Assembly (NCBI GenBank): GCA_014361205.1
Contig: JACIVZ010000001.1
Span: forward strand, 1-63,480
Direction: 5' to 3'
Source: Methanomethylovorans sp.
Lineage (GTDB): Archaea > Halobacteriota > Methanosarcinia > Methanosarcinales > Methanosarcinaceae
Length of the DNA: 63,480 nt
Below the pieces are notes generated by a model. It was not told the origin of the DNA and made no database searches. It saw only the letters and a program-made list of their open reading frames with translations. Positions 7,620-17,106 of this stretch are shown piece by piece. A program made the translations under genes and the position numbers. Every line of letters starts with the position of its first letter. Position 1 is the stretch's first letter.

Positions 7620-9743
7620 ATGAGTGAAAAATGTCCACAGTGCAATGGTAAGGGATATATTGTCACTTCCTCCAGAAAATGCCCGGAATGTAAAGGAAGC
7701 GGGAAATCCAAATCAATTGATTTTATGAAGTTGTCTGAAAAAGATGTTGCAAGTTTCCTAAGCAGCGGTTCAGTCTGCCTCAAATGTGGAGGAACCGGAG
7801 ATATCGAAGAGAAAGATCCATGTAAAAAATGCAACGGTAAAGGTATTCTATACACATGTAAAACATGCGGTGCTTCCATAGATCAGCTGCTGAATGAAGA
7901 AGAAATATGTGAAGGCTGTGGAAAGAAACAGGTGGTTTATAAGCTTGATGATTCCTGTACCATCGATGAAATCGAGATCGGAAAATTGTACCACTGCGTG
8001 GTGAGCAGTAACGTTACTTTTGGAACCTTTGTAGACATCAATTCAAAACTGAGAGGGTTGATTCATTCAAGCAATATAAAGGAAACCCCAAAGATAGGTG
8101 ATAGCCTCGTAGTAAGTGTCAAAGAGATAAGGAATAACAATAAACTGGACCTGCTCCCCAGAAATATAAGTTCTTATCAGACAGTGGAAGTCGAGAAAGA
8201 GTTACCTGAAGTAAATTCATCAAAGCTTTCTGAAAATGTAGGCAAGACCGTAAGAGTACATGGAGAAGTTATACAAGTAAAACAGACAGCAGGTCCTACC
8301 ATATTTACAGTTGATGATGAAACTGGTCAAATATCTGCAGCTGCTTTTGAAAGTGCGGGGGAGAGAGCCTATCCTAACATAGACGCCGATATGATTGTAT
8401 CTATTACCGGAGAAGTCCAGCTTAGAGGGGATACCATCCAGCTTGAAGTCAGCAGTATGAAAAGGTTGACAGGCGACAAGGAGAAAGTGATAAGAAGCCG
8501 AATCGAAGATGCAATTGATATCAGGGCTGAACCCCATGACACTAAGTTCCTTGTAAAAAGTGATGTACTGGAAAAACTTAGACCAGCCATGAAACAGGTT
8601 GCAAAAGAGATACGTAAAGCTGTTATCAAATCTAAGCCGATTCTTCTGAGACATCATGCTGATGCTGATGGCATGACTGCGGCTGTTGCCATTGAAAGAG
8701 CCATTCTGCCACTTATAAGACAAGTTAATGGTCCTGATGGGGAATATTATTTCTATAAAAGGGCTCCTTCAAAGGCTCCTTTCTACGAACTGACCGATGT
8801 AACCAGAGATGTTTCATTTGCTCTGGAAGACAGAGTCAGGCATGGTCAGAAAATGCCACTTGTAGTCAGCGTGGATAATGGTTCCACACTGGAAGATCTT
8901 CCTTCTTTTAGGATAGCTCATGTATACAATATAGACATGGTTGTTGTAGACCATCACCATCCTGACAAGGAAGTTGACGAGTTTCTGAAGGCACATGTTA
9001 ATCCGGCTCATGTTGGAGGAGATTATAGTATTACTGCAGGTATGCTATGTACTGAAATCGCCCGGATGATAAATCCGGATGTTGAGAGCGAGATTCTGCA
9101 CCTTCCTGCAGTCGCAGCAGTTGGTGATCGTGCTGATTCAGAGGAGGCAAGAGATTACATAAAGCTTGTATCAGACAGATACTCATTACAGGATCTGAAA
9201 GATATGGCTTTAGCCTTGGACTATGCTGCCTACTGGTTAAAATTTAGCAGTGGTAAAGGAATCGTTGATGATATCCTGGATCTTGGAGACCACGATACTC
9301 ATAGAAAACTTGTCCGCTTGTTCTGTGAACAGGCAAATGGCCTGATAAACGAACAACTTGAAGCATGCATGGCACATGTGAAAGTTCAGAAACTTCCGAA
9401 TGGTGCTTTACTAAATGTTCTTGACATTGAGAATCATGCTCATAAATTCACTTTCCCGCCACCCGGCAAAACTTCAGGTGAGGTTCATGATAGACTTTGT
9501 AAGAAATATGAAGGATTACCCGTTGTTACTCTTGGGTACGGTCCTGACTTCGCTGTGATCAGATCTAAATCTGTCAGAATGAACATACCCCAAATGGTAA
9601 GAGAACTCCACGATGAAATAGAAGGTGGTGGTGTAAATGGTGGGGGGCATCTTGTAGTTGGTAGCATAAAGTTTGTAGAAGGGATGCGCACTCAGGTGCT
9701 TTCAAAGCTTGCAGAAAAGATTGGAGCAGCTGAAGTGGAATAA
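7620..9743 (+). CDS. archaeal RecJ-like DHH phosphoesterase with DnaJ-type zinc fingers, S1 and OB domains
   Basis: 707 aa from the ATG at 7620 (AAAGGATGA upstream; the in-frame ATG at 7596 is less well placed). Order: two DnaJ-like CxxCxGxG zinc motifs (about 5-30 and 53-85) plus further CxxC pairs, an S1 RNA-binding fold (about 118-175), an OB-fold nucleic-acid domain (about 190-285), and a DHH phosphoesterase domain. The DHH domain has HHADADGMTAA, VSVDNGS, VVDHHHPD and a C-terminal GGGVNGGGH substrate loop. Relatives in archaea are nucleases acting on RNA or DNA 3'/5' ends and partner the replisome (GAN/RecJ group). Its exact activity here is not known. Confidence 0.85.
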   Translation: MSEKCPQCNGKGYIVTSSRKCPECKGSGKSKSIDFMKLSEKDVASFLSSGSVCLKCGGTGDIEEKDPCKKCNGKGILYTCKTCGASIDQLLNEEEICEGCGKKQVVYKLDDSCTIDEIEIGKLYHCVVSSNVTFGTFVDINSKLRGLIHSSNIKETPKIGDSLVVSVKEIRNNNKLDLLPRNISSYQTVEVEKELPEVNSSKLSENVGKTVRVHGEVIQVKQTAGPTIFTVDDETGQISAAAFESAGERAYPNIDADMIVSITGEVQLRGDTIQLEVSSMKRLTGDKEKVIRSRIEDAIDIRAEPHDTKFLVKSDVLEKLRPAMKQVAKEIRKAVIKSKPILLRHHADADGMTAAVAIERAILPLIRQVNGPDGEYYFYKRAPSKAPFYELTDVTRDVSFALEDRVRHGQKMPLVVSVDNGSTLEDLPSFRIAHVYNIDMVVVDHHHPDKEVDEFLKAHVNPAHVGGDYSITAGMLCTEIARMINPDVESEILHLPAVAAVGDRADSEEARDYIKLVSDRYSLQDLKDMALALDYAAYWLKFSSGKGIVDDILDLGDHDTHRKLVRLFCEQANGLINEQLEACMAHVKVQKLPNGALLNVLDIENHAHKFTFPPPGKTSGEVHDRLCKKYEGLPVVTLGYGPDFAVIRSKSVRMNIPQMVRELHDEIEGGGVNGGGHLVVGSIKFVEGMRTQVLSKLAEKIGAAEVE

Positions 9744-9784
9744 AATGTCCTCTACGCCACTCACATATAATTTTACGGGATTTA

Positions 9785-10396
9785 TCAGTCTACACGAACT
9801 ATGCGCACCATTGGCCTGACTGGTACATCAGAAATAACCTCAGCTCCTTTCTTGTCTACAAGAACTGCTATTGCAACTGGTTTACAATCTTCTTCATGAA
9901 GGCGCTTAATAACTCCCATCATCGTGGAGCCACTTGTGATAACATCATCAACTATCACGCATTTCTTACCTCTTACAGAACTAAAATTGCCGCTGAAACC
10001 GCCTTTGAGGTTTTTATCATCTGAAGCATCATAATGTGCATGGAATAATGCAAAGTCGGCACCTAATTCTTCTGCCACGAGACTTGCCAGTGGCACACCG
10101 CTAAGGCCAATACCCACAATGAGATCAACATCATCATCTGTCTGCTCCAAAGTCTCTAACACCATGTCACAGAGAACTTTTGCCACATTACGCATTCTGT
10201 AAGCATTTTTGCCTATGTTGGCCCAGTTGACAGAAATATCCTTTGGAGCTGGTGTGCTTACATCTTTCTTTGCACGTGTTAGAAGCCAGGTAACTGTATC
10301 CCTAGAAACATTAAGTTCATCTGCTATTTGCCTCGTGGTAAGGCCGTTGGATTGTAACTCCGTTGCTTTCTGAATAAGATTTTCTATATTCTTCAT
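9785..10396 (-). CDS. gfcR: GfcR-type transcriptional regulator (HTH plus PRTase domain, PyrE-like)
   Basis: 203 aa. The N-terminal helix-turn-helix (residues 8-40, [18 protein letters not shown]) is fused to a type I phosphoribosyltransferase domain with the PRPP-binding motif [13 protein letters not shown] (about 145-157). The family was long annotated as orotate phosphoribosyltransferase-like; a haloarchaeal member, GfcR, regulates central sugar metabolism. The fusion suggests ligand-sensing regulation rather than pyrimidine synthesis. It is monocistronic, convergent with the RecJ-like gene. Regulatory targets in a methanogen are unknown. Confidence 0.85.
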   Translation of the reverse strand: MKNIENLIQKATELQSNGLTTRQIADELNVSRDTVTWLLTRAKKDVSTPAPKDISVNWANIGKNAYRMRNVAKVLCDMVLETLEQTDDDVDLIVGIGLSGVPLASLVAEELGADFALFHAHYDASDDKNLKGGFSGNFSSVRGKKCVIVDDVITSGSTMMGVIKRLHEEDCKPVAIAVLVDKKGAEVISDVPVRPMVRIVRVD

Positions 10397-10465
10397 GTGA
10401 CCCCTTCCGTGATCTTCTTAATGGGTATTGTTAGTAAGATGTCATTAATACATATACAAGTATTG

Positions 10466-10945
10466 TTATAATTTTTTTTTGCGCCTTTTTTTCATAGAGG
10501 AGCCACATACCGGGCATATATCTCCAGAATCGAATTTTCTCTTGCACCCTATGCAAACTTTTTGCCATATAAGTACATCCTTTATCTTCTTCTGAACAAC
10601 AGGCTCCACTTTTATTCCAAGGATGCTTGCAACATTCTGAACAGCATAGTCATCTGTAAGAATCACAGCTTCCTCTCCGAACTCATAGGCTTTAGCAAGT
10701 ACTTCAATGTCAGTAGAGGATAGTTCATCATTGTCTCGTGATTGTCCGGAAACCTCTTTAATCCTCTCAAGTGCTTCTTTTGAAGGTGATTCAACCCGAA
10801 GCCCCTCTTCTCTGGCAAGATCAAAGCGAAGCTTTGATTCACTACTTTTGAGCTCATTAACCACCGAAGGTACGGTAATCGTACTGAGGGTATCAATAAT
10901 TTTTCCCATCATAAATACCGCGGAGTCTGCTATATATATAGGCAT
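10466..10945 (-). CDS. nob1: endoribonuclease Nob1 (PIN domain plus zinc ribbon)
   Basis: 159 aa from MPIYIADSAV at 10945; an upstream in-frame start would add 16 unconserved residues. The PIN domain carries the acidic residues expected for metal-dependent cleavage (the IADSAVF aspartate, a STDIEVLAKA aspartate and LTDDYAVQN). The C-terminal zinc ribbon has CIGCKRKF and CPVCGS, ending in a very basic KKRRKKKL tail. Nob1 trims the 3' end of 16S rRNA during small-subunit maturation. It diverges from nadE over an AT-rich promoter gap. Confidence 0.9.
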   Translation of the reverse strand: MPIYIADSAVFMMGKIIDTLSTITVPSVVNELKSSESKLRFDLAREEGLRVESPSKEALERIKEVSGQSRDNDELSSTDIEVLAKAYEFGEEAVILTDDYAVQNVASILGIKVEPVVQKKIKDVLIWQKVCIGCKRKFDSGDICPVCGSSMKKRRKKKL

Positions 10946-11077
10946 ACAGGCTGCAAATAGTACTTTATTACAGATTAAACCTTTGTGTAGCAAACTTTAT
11001 TTTAAGTTGTATACAGCAATATGAGCAGAAATAGAATAACACACAACAGTATATTTTTCCCTACAGGGGATGACAAC

Positions 11078-11857
11078 ATGGACATGGAAAAAGCAAGGCA
11101 AATAATTGTTGAATTTATAAGAGAAAAAGTAAGTGAAGCAAATGCTCAAGGAGTTGTAGTTGGTATCAGTGGAGGAGTAGATTCTGCACTTGCTGCATAT
11201 TTATCAGTGGAAGCTCTTGGAAAGGATAAAGTTCTGGGTATACATCTTCCGGAACTTACTCTAACATCAGCAGAAGATGTACTTGATGCAACAGAGGTGG
11301 CTCACAGATTAGGTATCGAGTTTAGAGCTATAGACATCTCTGGGATATTATCAACTTACTTTCATAATATTCCTGAGGAGGACAAAGCTACACAGCATGC
11401 TAAAGGAAACCTAAAGGCTCGTATAAGGATGTCAGTATTGTATTACTATGCTAATTTACTCAACAGATTGGTTGTAGGCACTGGCAACAAAACTGAATTG
11501 TTGCTTGGATACTTCACCAAATATGGTGATGGAGGTGTGGATATTTTACCAATTGGTGACCTTTACAAGACCGATGTATGGGAACTTTCTGTTTTAATAG
11601 GGATTCCCGAACCAATTATTCACAAGGCACCCTCTGCGGGTCTGTGGAGTGATCAGACTGATGAAAAAGAACTGGGAATTACATATAAAGAACTGGATGC
11701 ATTTCTTTCCCTCATACTTGAAGGTGAAACACCTGAGGTTGCAAGGAACACTATAGGCATTACAAAAGAGCAGGCACACTCCGTGCTACATAGGATTAAA
11801 ATTAATTCTCATAAACTGAAAACACCAGAAATAGCATCTCTTAGACACTTAAGATAA
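11078..11857 (+). CDS. nadE: NH3-dependent NAD+ synthetase
   Basis: Amidates nicotinic acid adenine dinucleotide to NAD+ using ATP and ammonia. 259 aa from the ATG at 11078, behind GGGGATGA. The PP-loop SGGVDSALAAY is near residues 27-37, with GTGNKTE and the FTKYGDGGVD loop further on, all typical of the ammonia-dependent class. No glutaminase domain is present, so ammonia is used directly. It is monocistronic, convergent with tiaS across a 2-nt gap. Confidence 0.93.
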   Translation: MDMEKARQIIVEFIREKVSEANAQGVVVGISGGVDSALAAYLSVEALGKDKVLGIHLPELTLTSAEDVLDATEVAHRLGIEFRAIDISGILSTYFHNIPEEDKATQHAKGNLKARIRMSVLYYYANLLNRLVVGTGNKTELLLGYFTKYGDGGVDILPIGDLYKTDVWELSVLIGIPEPIIHKAPSAGLWSDQTDEKELGITYKELDAFLSLILEGETPEVARNTIGITKEQAHSVLHRIKINSHKLKTPEIASLRHLR

Positions 11858-11866
11858 GCTTATCTT
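11851..11866. terminator. 16-bp perfect palindrome across the nadE/tiaS stops
   Basis: AAGATAAGCTTATCTT is a perfect palindrome containing the nadE stop (11855-11857) and the complement of the tiaS stop (11860-11862). It may form a hairpin in both convergent transcripts. There is almost no loop, so a terminator role is uncertain; part of the symmetry could come from overlapping coding constraints. Confidence 0.25.
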
Positions 11867-13143
11867 GAAGGAAATATTTTAGCAGACTGTTCACGAAGTC
11901 TTATAAGTGGTTTCGCAAGATGTCTGCGGGCACAGGGAGGCACTTCGTATATGCCTGGTTCTATATCCCTTTTTATTTTTTTATGCACTAATGTAGACGA
12001 TCTAGTACCACATTTTCTACATCTGTATCCCTGATCTCTTCCTGCAGATTCCATTCTTTTCCCGCATGAAGGACAATCAGGATTGTGAGAAACTACTAAA
12101 GGTGCAACGTATAGTATTTCCATCTTTTCAATATTAAGAGTATTGTTCAGGTAACTTCCATAAACCTTGACAAAATCACCTTTAATAAGCCTTCGAATCA
12201 GTGATCTAAAATTTTTGGTTGGCTCAAAGGCTGCACAGTCAAGAGAAACACCACTTCCGTCAGATATGGAGAAAAAAGTATGCCCTCCAGCTATTGTAAA
12301 GGGATCATTTGATACAAAACCCGCTACTATGTAGGAATGCATTTCCTTCATTTCAGAAATACTGCCAATTGAAATTAAATGCTGGTCAGTGCCTTGGTTT
12401 GTGCGGTATATGCATGATCTTTCTATTGGTTCTGATACAATCATTTCTGCGGCTTTTTTTACAATGTCTGGATTCTCTCCCCTGATTCCATAGAGCACGG
12501 GGTCGGGTGAATGGGGAACACACACAACAACTCTGTTTGATATATCCACAGTATCCCATGTGGCAGGATAAGTGGCATTGTCTGCAATAAAGAAACTCCT
12601 TTTATCCACATTTCTGGGAGTACCCCATTTTTCTTTTTGTCTGTAGGCTAAATATTCAAAAGTTTGGTCCCAGTCTGGATTAAGAACTGCACCACAGGCA
12701 GCAAGAGCGCCTATCAGGCCTCTTCCATTTTTGAAACCTCTTGAATGCAGGCCAAATTTGGAAATAATGGTTTTTGCTTCTTCAATAGCGATCACATCAC
12801 GTACAGCTTTTAGGAAAAAAGTGCACAGCACTTCCTTTATCAATTCACGTTCATGATCATGTATGAAGACAACCCCAGGATTTGTCATCTCACATTCCAT
12901 TGCTGCCATAGTTGAAATTCTTGAAATTACATATGCTATTACTTTATCGGAATGTACAGTCTCTATAACAATAGCAATGGATGCATTCCCCCTTGTTTTA
13001 TAAGGGATAGTGGGATTAAGGCGAACAAGAAAGGGATGTTTCTGGATATTACCATACTGCTTGAGTTCTTCCATGAGCAAAGCTCCTAGATATGTTGTGC
13101 ACATTCCTTCTCTTGAATCCGTATCATCTATACCTATTATCAT
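11860..13143 (-). CDS. tiaS: tRNA(Ile2) 2-agmatinylcytidine synthetase TiaS
   Basis: Attaches agmatine to C34 of the CAU-anticodon isoleucine tRNA so that it reads AUA; this is the archaeal counterpart of TilS. 427 aa from MIIGIDDTDS at 13143, the conserved family N terminus, so longer upstream starts are rejected. Visible features: IDDTDSREGMCTTYLG, a central THUMP-like/kinase region with SRGFKNGRGLIG, an OB-fold segment near residue 290-340, and a C-terminal zinc ribbon CPSCGKRM...CRKCGT. Because it licenses AUA decoding it is essential. Its product is relevant to the many ATA codons in this AT-rich genome. Confidence 0.92.
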   Translation of the reverse strand: MIIGIDDTDSREGMCTTYLGALLMEELKQYGNIQKHPFLVRLNPTIPYKTRGNASIAIVIETVHSDKVIAYVISRISTMAAMECEMTNPGVVFIHDHERELIKEVLCTFFLKAVRDVIAIEEAKTIISKFGLHSRGFKNGRGLIGALAACGAVLNPDWDQTFEYLAYRQKEKWGTPRNVDKRSFFIADNATYPATWDTVDISNRVVVCVPHSPDPVLYGIRGENPDIVKKAAEMIVSEPIERSCIYRTNQGTDQHLISIGSISEMKEMHSYIVAGFVSNDPFTIAGGHTFFSISDGSGVSLDCAAFEPTKNFRSLIRRLIKGDFVKVYGSYLNNTLNIEKMEILYVAPLVVSHNPDCPSCGKRMESAGRDQGYRCRKCGTRSSTLVHKKIKRDIEPGIYEVPPCARRHLAKPLIRLREQSAKIFPSR

Positions 13144-13235
13144 GATATGACCTTGATTGTTTGGGTTACACATGATCTGTATCCAATTAAATTTTCTGCG
13201 GCAAAAAATTAAATGATAGAGAATATAATAGTAAA

Positions 13236-13244
13236 TTATATATA
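13236..13244 (+). promoter_or_regulatory. TATA box of the HTH regulator gene
   Basis: TTATATATA lies 26-34 nt before the ATG at 13270. That spacing predicts transcription starting at or just before the ATG, i.e. a nearly leaderless mRNA, and argues against translation from the upstream ATG at 13246. Confidence 0.45.
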
Positions 13245-13269
13245 GATGTGCAAACAATCATTTATAGTC

Positions 13270-14226
13270 ATGACAAAGGACATCCTCATACATCAAATAG
13301 TAGATGTATTGAGACATGCGAATTTCATCGTCTCAAAGCGCTGTAACATCAGGCCAAGAAGCTTTGACCTTGCTGCAAGGAAAGATGACATCCTTCTTTT
13401 CTGTAAAGTACTGTATAATATCGATGGGCTGAATGAAGAAACTGCCCGAGAGATGAAAGCATTGGCAAAATATTTAGGTGGCTCAGCGATTCTTGTTGGA
13501 GCTAAAACCAGAGATCAGATGCTTGAAGATAGTGTAGTTTATATGCGCTATGATATTCCTGCTGTCAATATACAAACTCTTTATGATTACTTTGTGGAGA
13601 ATGTGCCGCCTCTTGTATCTGCGGCTCCGGGAGGACTATATGTTTCCATTGATGGAGATGTTCTAAGAGAAGCACGTACCAGGCAGTCAATGTCATTAGG
13701 GACGCTGGCTTCTGAGTTGGGTGTATCCAGGCGGACTATCAGTAAATATGAAGAAGGCGGGATGGACGCATCCATAGATATCGTATTACATCTTGAAGAA
13801 TTGCTGGATGTTGCGCTTGCTAAGTCCATAGATATCCTGCAGGCTTTTGAAAAGAGGCTACGAGAAACACCAATTCAGATCGATGAAAAAAAATATCCAG
13901 ATGATGACAATGTTCTTAATATATTGCATTCTCTGGGTTATCAGATAGTGTCAACATCACAGGCACCTTTCAAGGCTATATCCAAAGACAACCATGACAC
14001 AATGCTTACAGGAGTCAGCACATATAGCAATGCGATGATTAAACGGGCTGATCTGATGAGCAGTATTTCCACGGTAGCTCATACAAGATCTGTATATATA
14101 ATAAAAGGTTCAATTAAATCAAATACAGTGGAAAATACTGTACTCATTGAAAAAAGAGAGCTTGACAGGCTCTCAGGTCCAGAAGAGCTTGTAAATCTTA
14201 TTGAAGAGAAGACTAAATGTAAATGA
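13270..14226 (+). CDS. archaeal HTH-type transcriptional regulator (Cro/C1-type HTH with N-terminal nuclease-like domain)
   Basis: 318 aa from MTKDILIHQI at 13270, supported by the TATA box position. The N-terminal ~110 residues (RPRSFDLAARKDDILLFCKV) look like a restriction-endonuclease-type fold. A Cro/C1 helix-turn-helix follows at about 135-190 (MSLGTLASELGVSRRTISKY), with a ~120-residue C-terminal domain of unknown role. It belongs to a conserved family of putative euryarchaeal regulators. It diverges from tiaS and precedes purN by 67 nt. DNA targets are unknown. Confidence 0.8.
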   Translation: MTKDILIHQIVDVLRHANFIVSKRCNIRPRSFDLAARKDDILLFCKVLYNIDGLNEETAREMKALAKYLGGSAILVGAKTRDQMLEDSVVYMRYDIPAVNIQTLYDYFVENVPPLVSAAPGGLYVSIDGDVLREARTRQSMSLGTLASELGVSRRTISKYEEGGMDASIDIVLHLEELLDVALAKSIDILQAFEKRLRETPIQIDEKKYPDDDNVLNILHSLGYQIVSTSQAPFKAISKDNHDTMLTGVSTYSNAMIKRADLMSSISTVAHTRSVYIIKGSIKSNTVENTVLIEKRELDRLSGPEELVNLIEEKTKCK

Positions 14227-14293
14227 TATAAAGATTTTCAGTAGTAACTAAATCCAAAAATCTAATTATATGAAAGTACTTTAAGAACCTATA

Positions 14294-14914
14294 ATGACCA
14301 CCAACATTGGAGTTTTAGTATCAGGCAGAGGTTCCAATTTACAGTCTCTCATTGACCATGTAGAAAACGGCTATTTGAAGAACGTAAGGCTCAGCGTGGT
14401 CATCAGTGATGTGAAAGATGCTTATGCCCTGAAGCGTGCTCAGATGCATAGGATAGATGCTGTTTTTATTGATCCTCATGCCTATGGAAGCAAGATGGAT
14501 TTTGAAAAAAAAATTATTGAAACTTTGCAGCTTTATCGTGTGGATCTGGTGCTGCTGGCAGGTTACATGCGGATCTTAGGAAGTGAAGTAATCCAGACAT
14601 ATAGGAACAGAATAATGAATATACATCCTGCACTGCTTCCTTCCTTTAAAGGACTGCATGGACCAAGGCAAGCCCTTGAATATGGTGTCAAAGTTGCTGG
14701 ATGCACTGTTCATTTTGTGGATGAGGGAGTTGATAGCGGTCCTATAATTCTCCAGAGTTGTGTCCCCGTCAAAGATAATGATACAGAAGACACACTTGCA
14801 GCTAGAATTCTGGAACAGGAACACAAAATATTCCCTGAAGCAGTAAAACTATTCACTGAGGGCAAACTTAAAGTTAAAGGCAGGATTGTACTACGCAGAG
14901 ATAACTACCCCTAA
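14294..14914 (+). CDS. purN: phosphoribosylglycinamide formyltransferase PurN
   Basis: Transfers a formyl group from 10-formyl-tetrahydrofolate to GAR in purine synthesis. The 206-aa protein has GRGSNLQSL near the N terminus, the catalytic Asn-His pair in MNIHPALLPSFKG, and the catalytic Asp in VDEGVDSGPIILQ. Most methanogens use the folate-independent PurT here. PurN implies a formyl-folate pool, fitting the following glyA-folD genes. It is probably the first gene of that operon; glyA starts 23 nt after its stop. Confidence 0.93.
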   Translation: MTTNIGVLVSGRGSNLQSLIDHVENGYLKNVRLSVVISDVKDAYALKRAQMHRIDAVFIDPHAYGSKMDFEKKIIETLQLYRVDLVLLAGYMRILGSEVIQTYRNRIMNIHPALLPSFKGLHGPRQALEYGVKVAGCTVHFVDEGVDSGPIILQSCVPVKDNDTEDTLAARILEQEHKIFPEAVKLFTEGKLKVKGRIVLRRDNYP

Positions 14915-14937
14915 AAAACTTGTAATTGGATGATATT

Positions 14938-16173
14938 ATGTCCTATATTTCAGAGATCGACCCAGAGATTGCTGAAGCCTTAAGGCTTGAAGCGAACCGC
15001 CAGGACTACAAACTCAACCTAATAGCATCTGAGAACTATACAAGCCGTGCGGTTATGGAAGCACAGGGCTCAATAATGACAAATAAATATGCTGAAGGCT
15101 ATGCAGGAAAAAGATATTACGGCGGGTGTGAGTTTGTAGATATTGCTGAGACACTTGCAATAGAAAGAGCAAAAGCAATATTTAACGCAGAACATGTGAA
15201 TGTGCAACCTCACTCCGGCTCAGGTGCCAACATGGGTGTGTACTTTTCCGTACTCAAACCCGGAGATACTATAATGTCTATGGACCTCTCTCATGGAGGG
15301 CACCTCTCTCATGGAAGTCCAGTTAATTTCGCTGGTCAGCTTTACAAAATTGTGCCATACGGTGTTTCAAAGGAAACAGAGTCATTGGATTATGATGCTA
15401 TCATGGAGCTGGCAAAACAGACAAAACCCCGGATGATTGTATGTGGTGCATCTGCTTATTCTCGCATCATTGATTTCAAACATTTTAAAGAGATAGCCGA
15501 CGAAGTAGGTGCATATCTGCTGGCTGATATTGCCCATATTGCCGGACTTGTGGCAGCAGGTGTGCATCCAAGTCCTGTGCCTTATGCTGATTTCGTGACA
15601 ACTACCACTCATAAGACCCTGCGTGGGCCAAGGGGAGGGATGGTCATGTGCAGGGAAGAGTATGCAAAAGCTCTTGATAAAGCTATATTCCCGGGAATAC
15701 AGGGAGGACCTCTCATGCATGTGATAGCCGCAAAGGCTGTAGCCTTCAAGGAAGCACAGACCAAACAGTTCAAACTGGACCAGGAGCAGACAGTGAAGAA
15801 TGCAAAGATGCTTGCAGAATGTCTTATTGAGAGAGATTTCAAGATTATATCTGGAGGTACTGATAACCATGTGATGCTCCTTAATCTCAATAAGTTCAAT
15901 ATCACTGGAAAAGAGGCAGAAGCTGCTATGAGCAAAGCTGGCATAATTCTTAACAAAAATACGATACCATTCGAAACTCGCAGTCCCTTCATCACAAGCG
16001 GCATCAGAATAGGAACCCCTGCAGTGACTACCCGTGGCATGAAAGAAAGAGAGATGGTGGATATTGCTGGTTTCATAGAGAATGTAATTCAGAATATCGG
16101 CGATGAAGATGTTCTAAGGGAGATCAACTCTGATGTGGAAGAGCTCTGTAGTAAATTTCCTATATATAAGTAA
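14938..16173 (+). CDS. glyA: serine hydroxymethyltransferase
   Basis: Interconverts serine and glycine, loading the C1 unit onto tetrahydrofolate (or a methanopterin). 411 aa from [10 protein letters not shown] at 14938, behind GGATGAT; an in-frame upstream ATG is not supported. The PLP lysine lies in [13 protein letters not shown] (about K228), and the family signatures [15 protein letters not shown] and [13 protein letters not shown] are intact. It sits between purN and folD in one transcript, so it is the probable source of methylene-folate for this set. Confidence 0.95.
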   Translation: MSYISEIDPEIAEALRLEANRQDYKLNLIASENYTSRAVMEAQGSIMTNKYAEGYAGKRYYGGCEFVDIAETLAIERAKAIFNAEHVNVQPHSGSGANMGVYFSVLKPGDTIMSMDLSHGGHLSHGSPVNFAGQLYKIVPYGVSKETESLDYDAIMELAKQTKPRMIVCGASAYSRIIDFKHFKEIADEVGAYLLADIAHIAGLVAAGVHPSPVPYADFVTTTTHKTLRGPRGGMVMCREEYAKALDKAIFPGIQGGPLMHVIAAKAVAFKEAQTKQFKLDQEQTVKNAKMLAECLIERDFKIISGGTDNHVMLLNLNKFNITGKEAEAAMSKAGIILNKNTIPFETRSPFITSGIRIGTPAVTTRGMKEREMVDIAGFIENVIQNIGDEDVLREINSDVEELCSKFPIYK

Positions 16174-16185
16174 GAGGTGAGTAAT

Positions 16186-17058
16186 GTGGTGGAGGAGGAA
16201 TATGGTAGTAAAGTGATCGATGGGCGCACCCTTGCAAAGAAGGTGGAGGAGGAAGTAAAGAAAGATGTTGAAGTGCTTAAAGTAGAAAGAGGCATAACTC
16301 CGAGCCTTGCCACTATTCTGGTAGGAGATAATCCTGCTTCAAAGATGTATGTACGCCTTAAGCATAAAGCATGTGAAAGGATAGGTATACATGCAGAAGA
16401 TCACAATATGCCAGCTTCTATCTCACAGAAGGAACTCATCAGCCATATAGAGAAGCTCAACTTAAGAGAAGATATTCATGGAATCTTGTTGCAGTTACCT
16501 CTCCCCTCCCACCTCAATGAAAAAGAAGCTATGCAGTCTATAGATCCGATGAAAGATGTTGATGGTTTCCACCCTTACAACATGGGTAATCTACTTATAG
16601 GCAATGAAGGACTTGTGCCATGCACTCCAAAAGGGGTTATAAGGGCTATGGAAGAACATGGTGTAGAGATACAGGGAAAACATGCCGTTGTTGTAGGACA
16701 CAGTAACGTTGTGGGAAAACCTATGGCTGCAATGCTGATCAATCGCAATGCAACTGTTTCAGTATGTCACGTGTACACTAAGAACCTTAAACATTACACC
16801 CTTGAAGCAGACATACTTGTAGTTGGCACAGGGGTCAAACATCTTATAAAAGATGATATGGTTAAAGAAGGTGTGATCGTCTTTGATGTGGGGATCACGG
16901 AGGAAAATGGAAAAGTTTACGGAGATGTAGATTTTGAGAATGTGATAAAGAAAGCTTCACTTATCACACCGGTTCCCGGGGGAGTGGGGCCTATGACAAT
17001 ATCCATCCTTATGCAGCATGTATTAATGGCAGCTAAAAGTATTTGTAAATCGCTATAA
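16186..17058 (+). CDS. folD: methylene-THF dehydrogenase / methenyl-THF cyclohydrolase FolD
   Basis: Bifunctional enzyme converting methylene-THF to formyl-THF for purine synthesis. The start is the GTG at 16186, because GAGGTGA (16174-16180) is 5 nt upstream; the in-frame GTG at 16177 overlaps that site. 290 aa with catalytic Tyr/Lys in MYVRLKHKAC, QLPLPSH, DVDGFHP, PCTPKGV and the NADP-site GHSNVVGKP. The C-terminal PVPGGVGPMT is complete. It starts 12 nt after glyA, so it belongs to the same operon. Confidence 0.94.
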   Translation: MVEEEYGSKVIDGRTLAKKVEEEVKKDVEVLKVERGITPSLATILVGDNPASKMYVRLKHKACERIGIHAEDHNMPASISQKELISHIEKLNLREDIHGILLQLPLPSHLNEKEAMQSIDPMKDVDGFHPYNMGNLLIGNEGLVPCTPKGVIRAMEEHGVEIQGKHAVVVGHSNVVGKPMAAMLINRNATVSVCHVYTKNLKHYTLEADILVVGTGVKHLIKDDMVKEGVIVFDVGITEENGKVYGDVDFENVIKKASLITPVPGGVGPMTISILMQHVLMAAKSICKSL

Positions 17059-17106
17059 TAAGGAAGCAACAAAAATTATTATAACCTTTAACCGATAGGA
17101 TAGAAA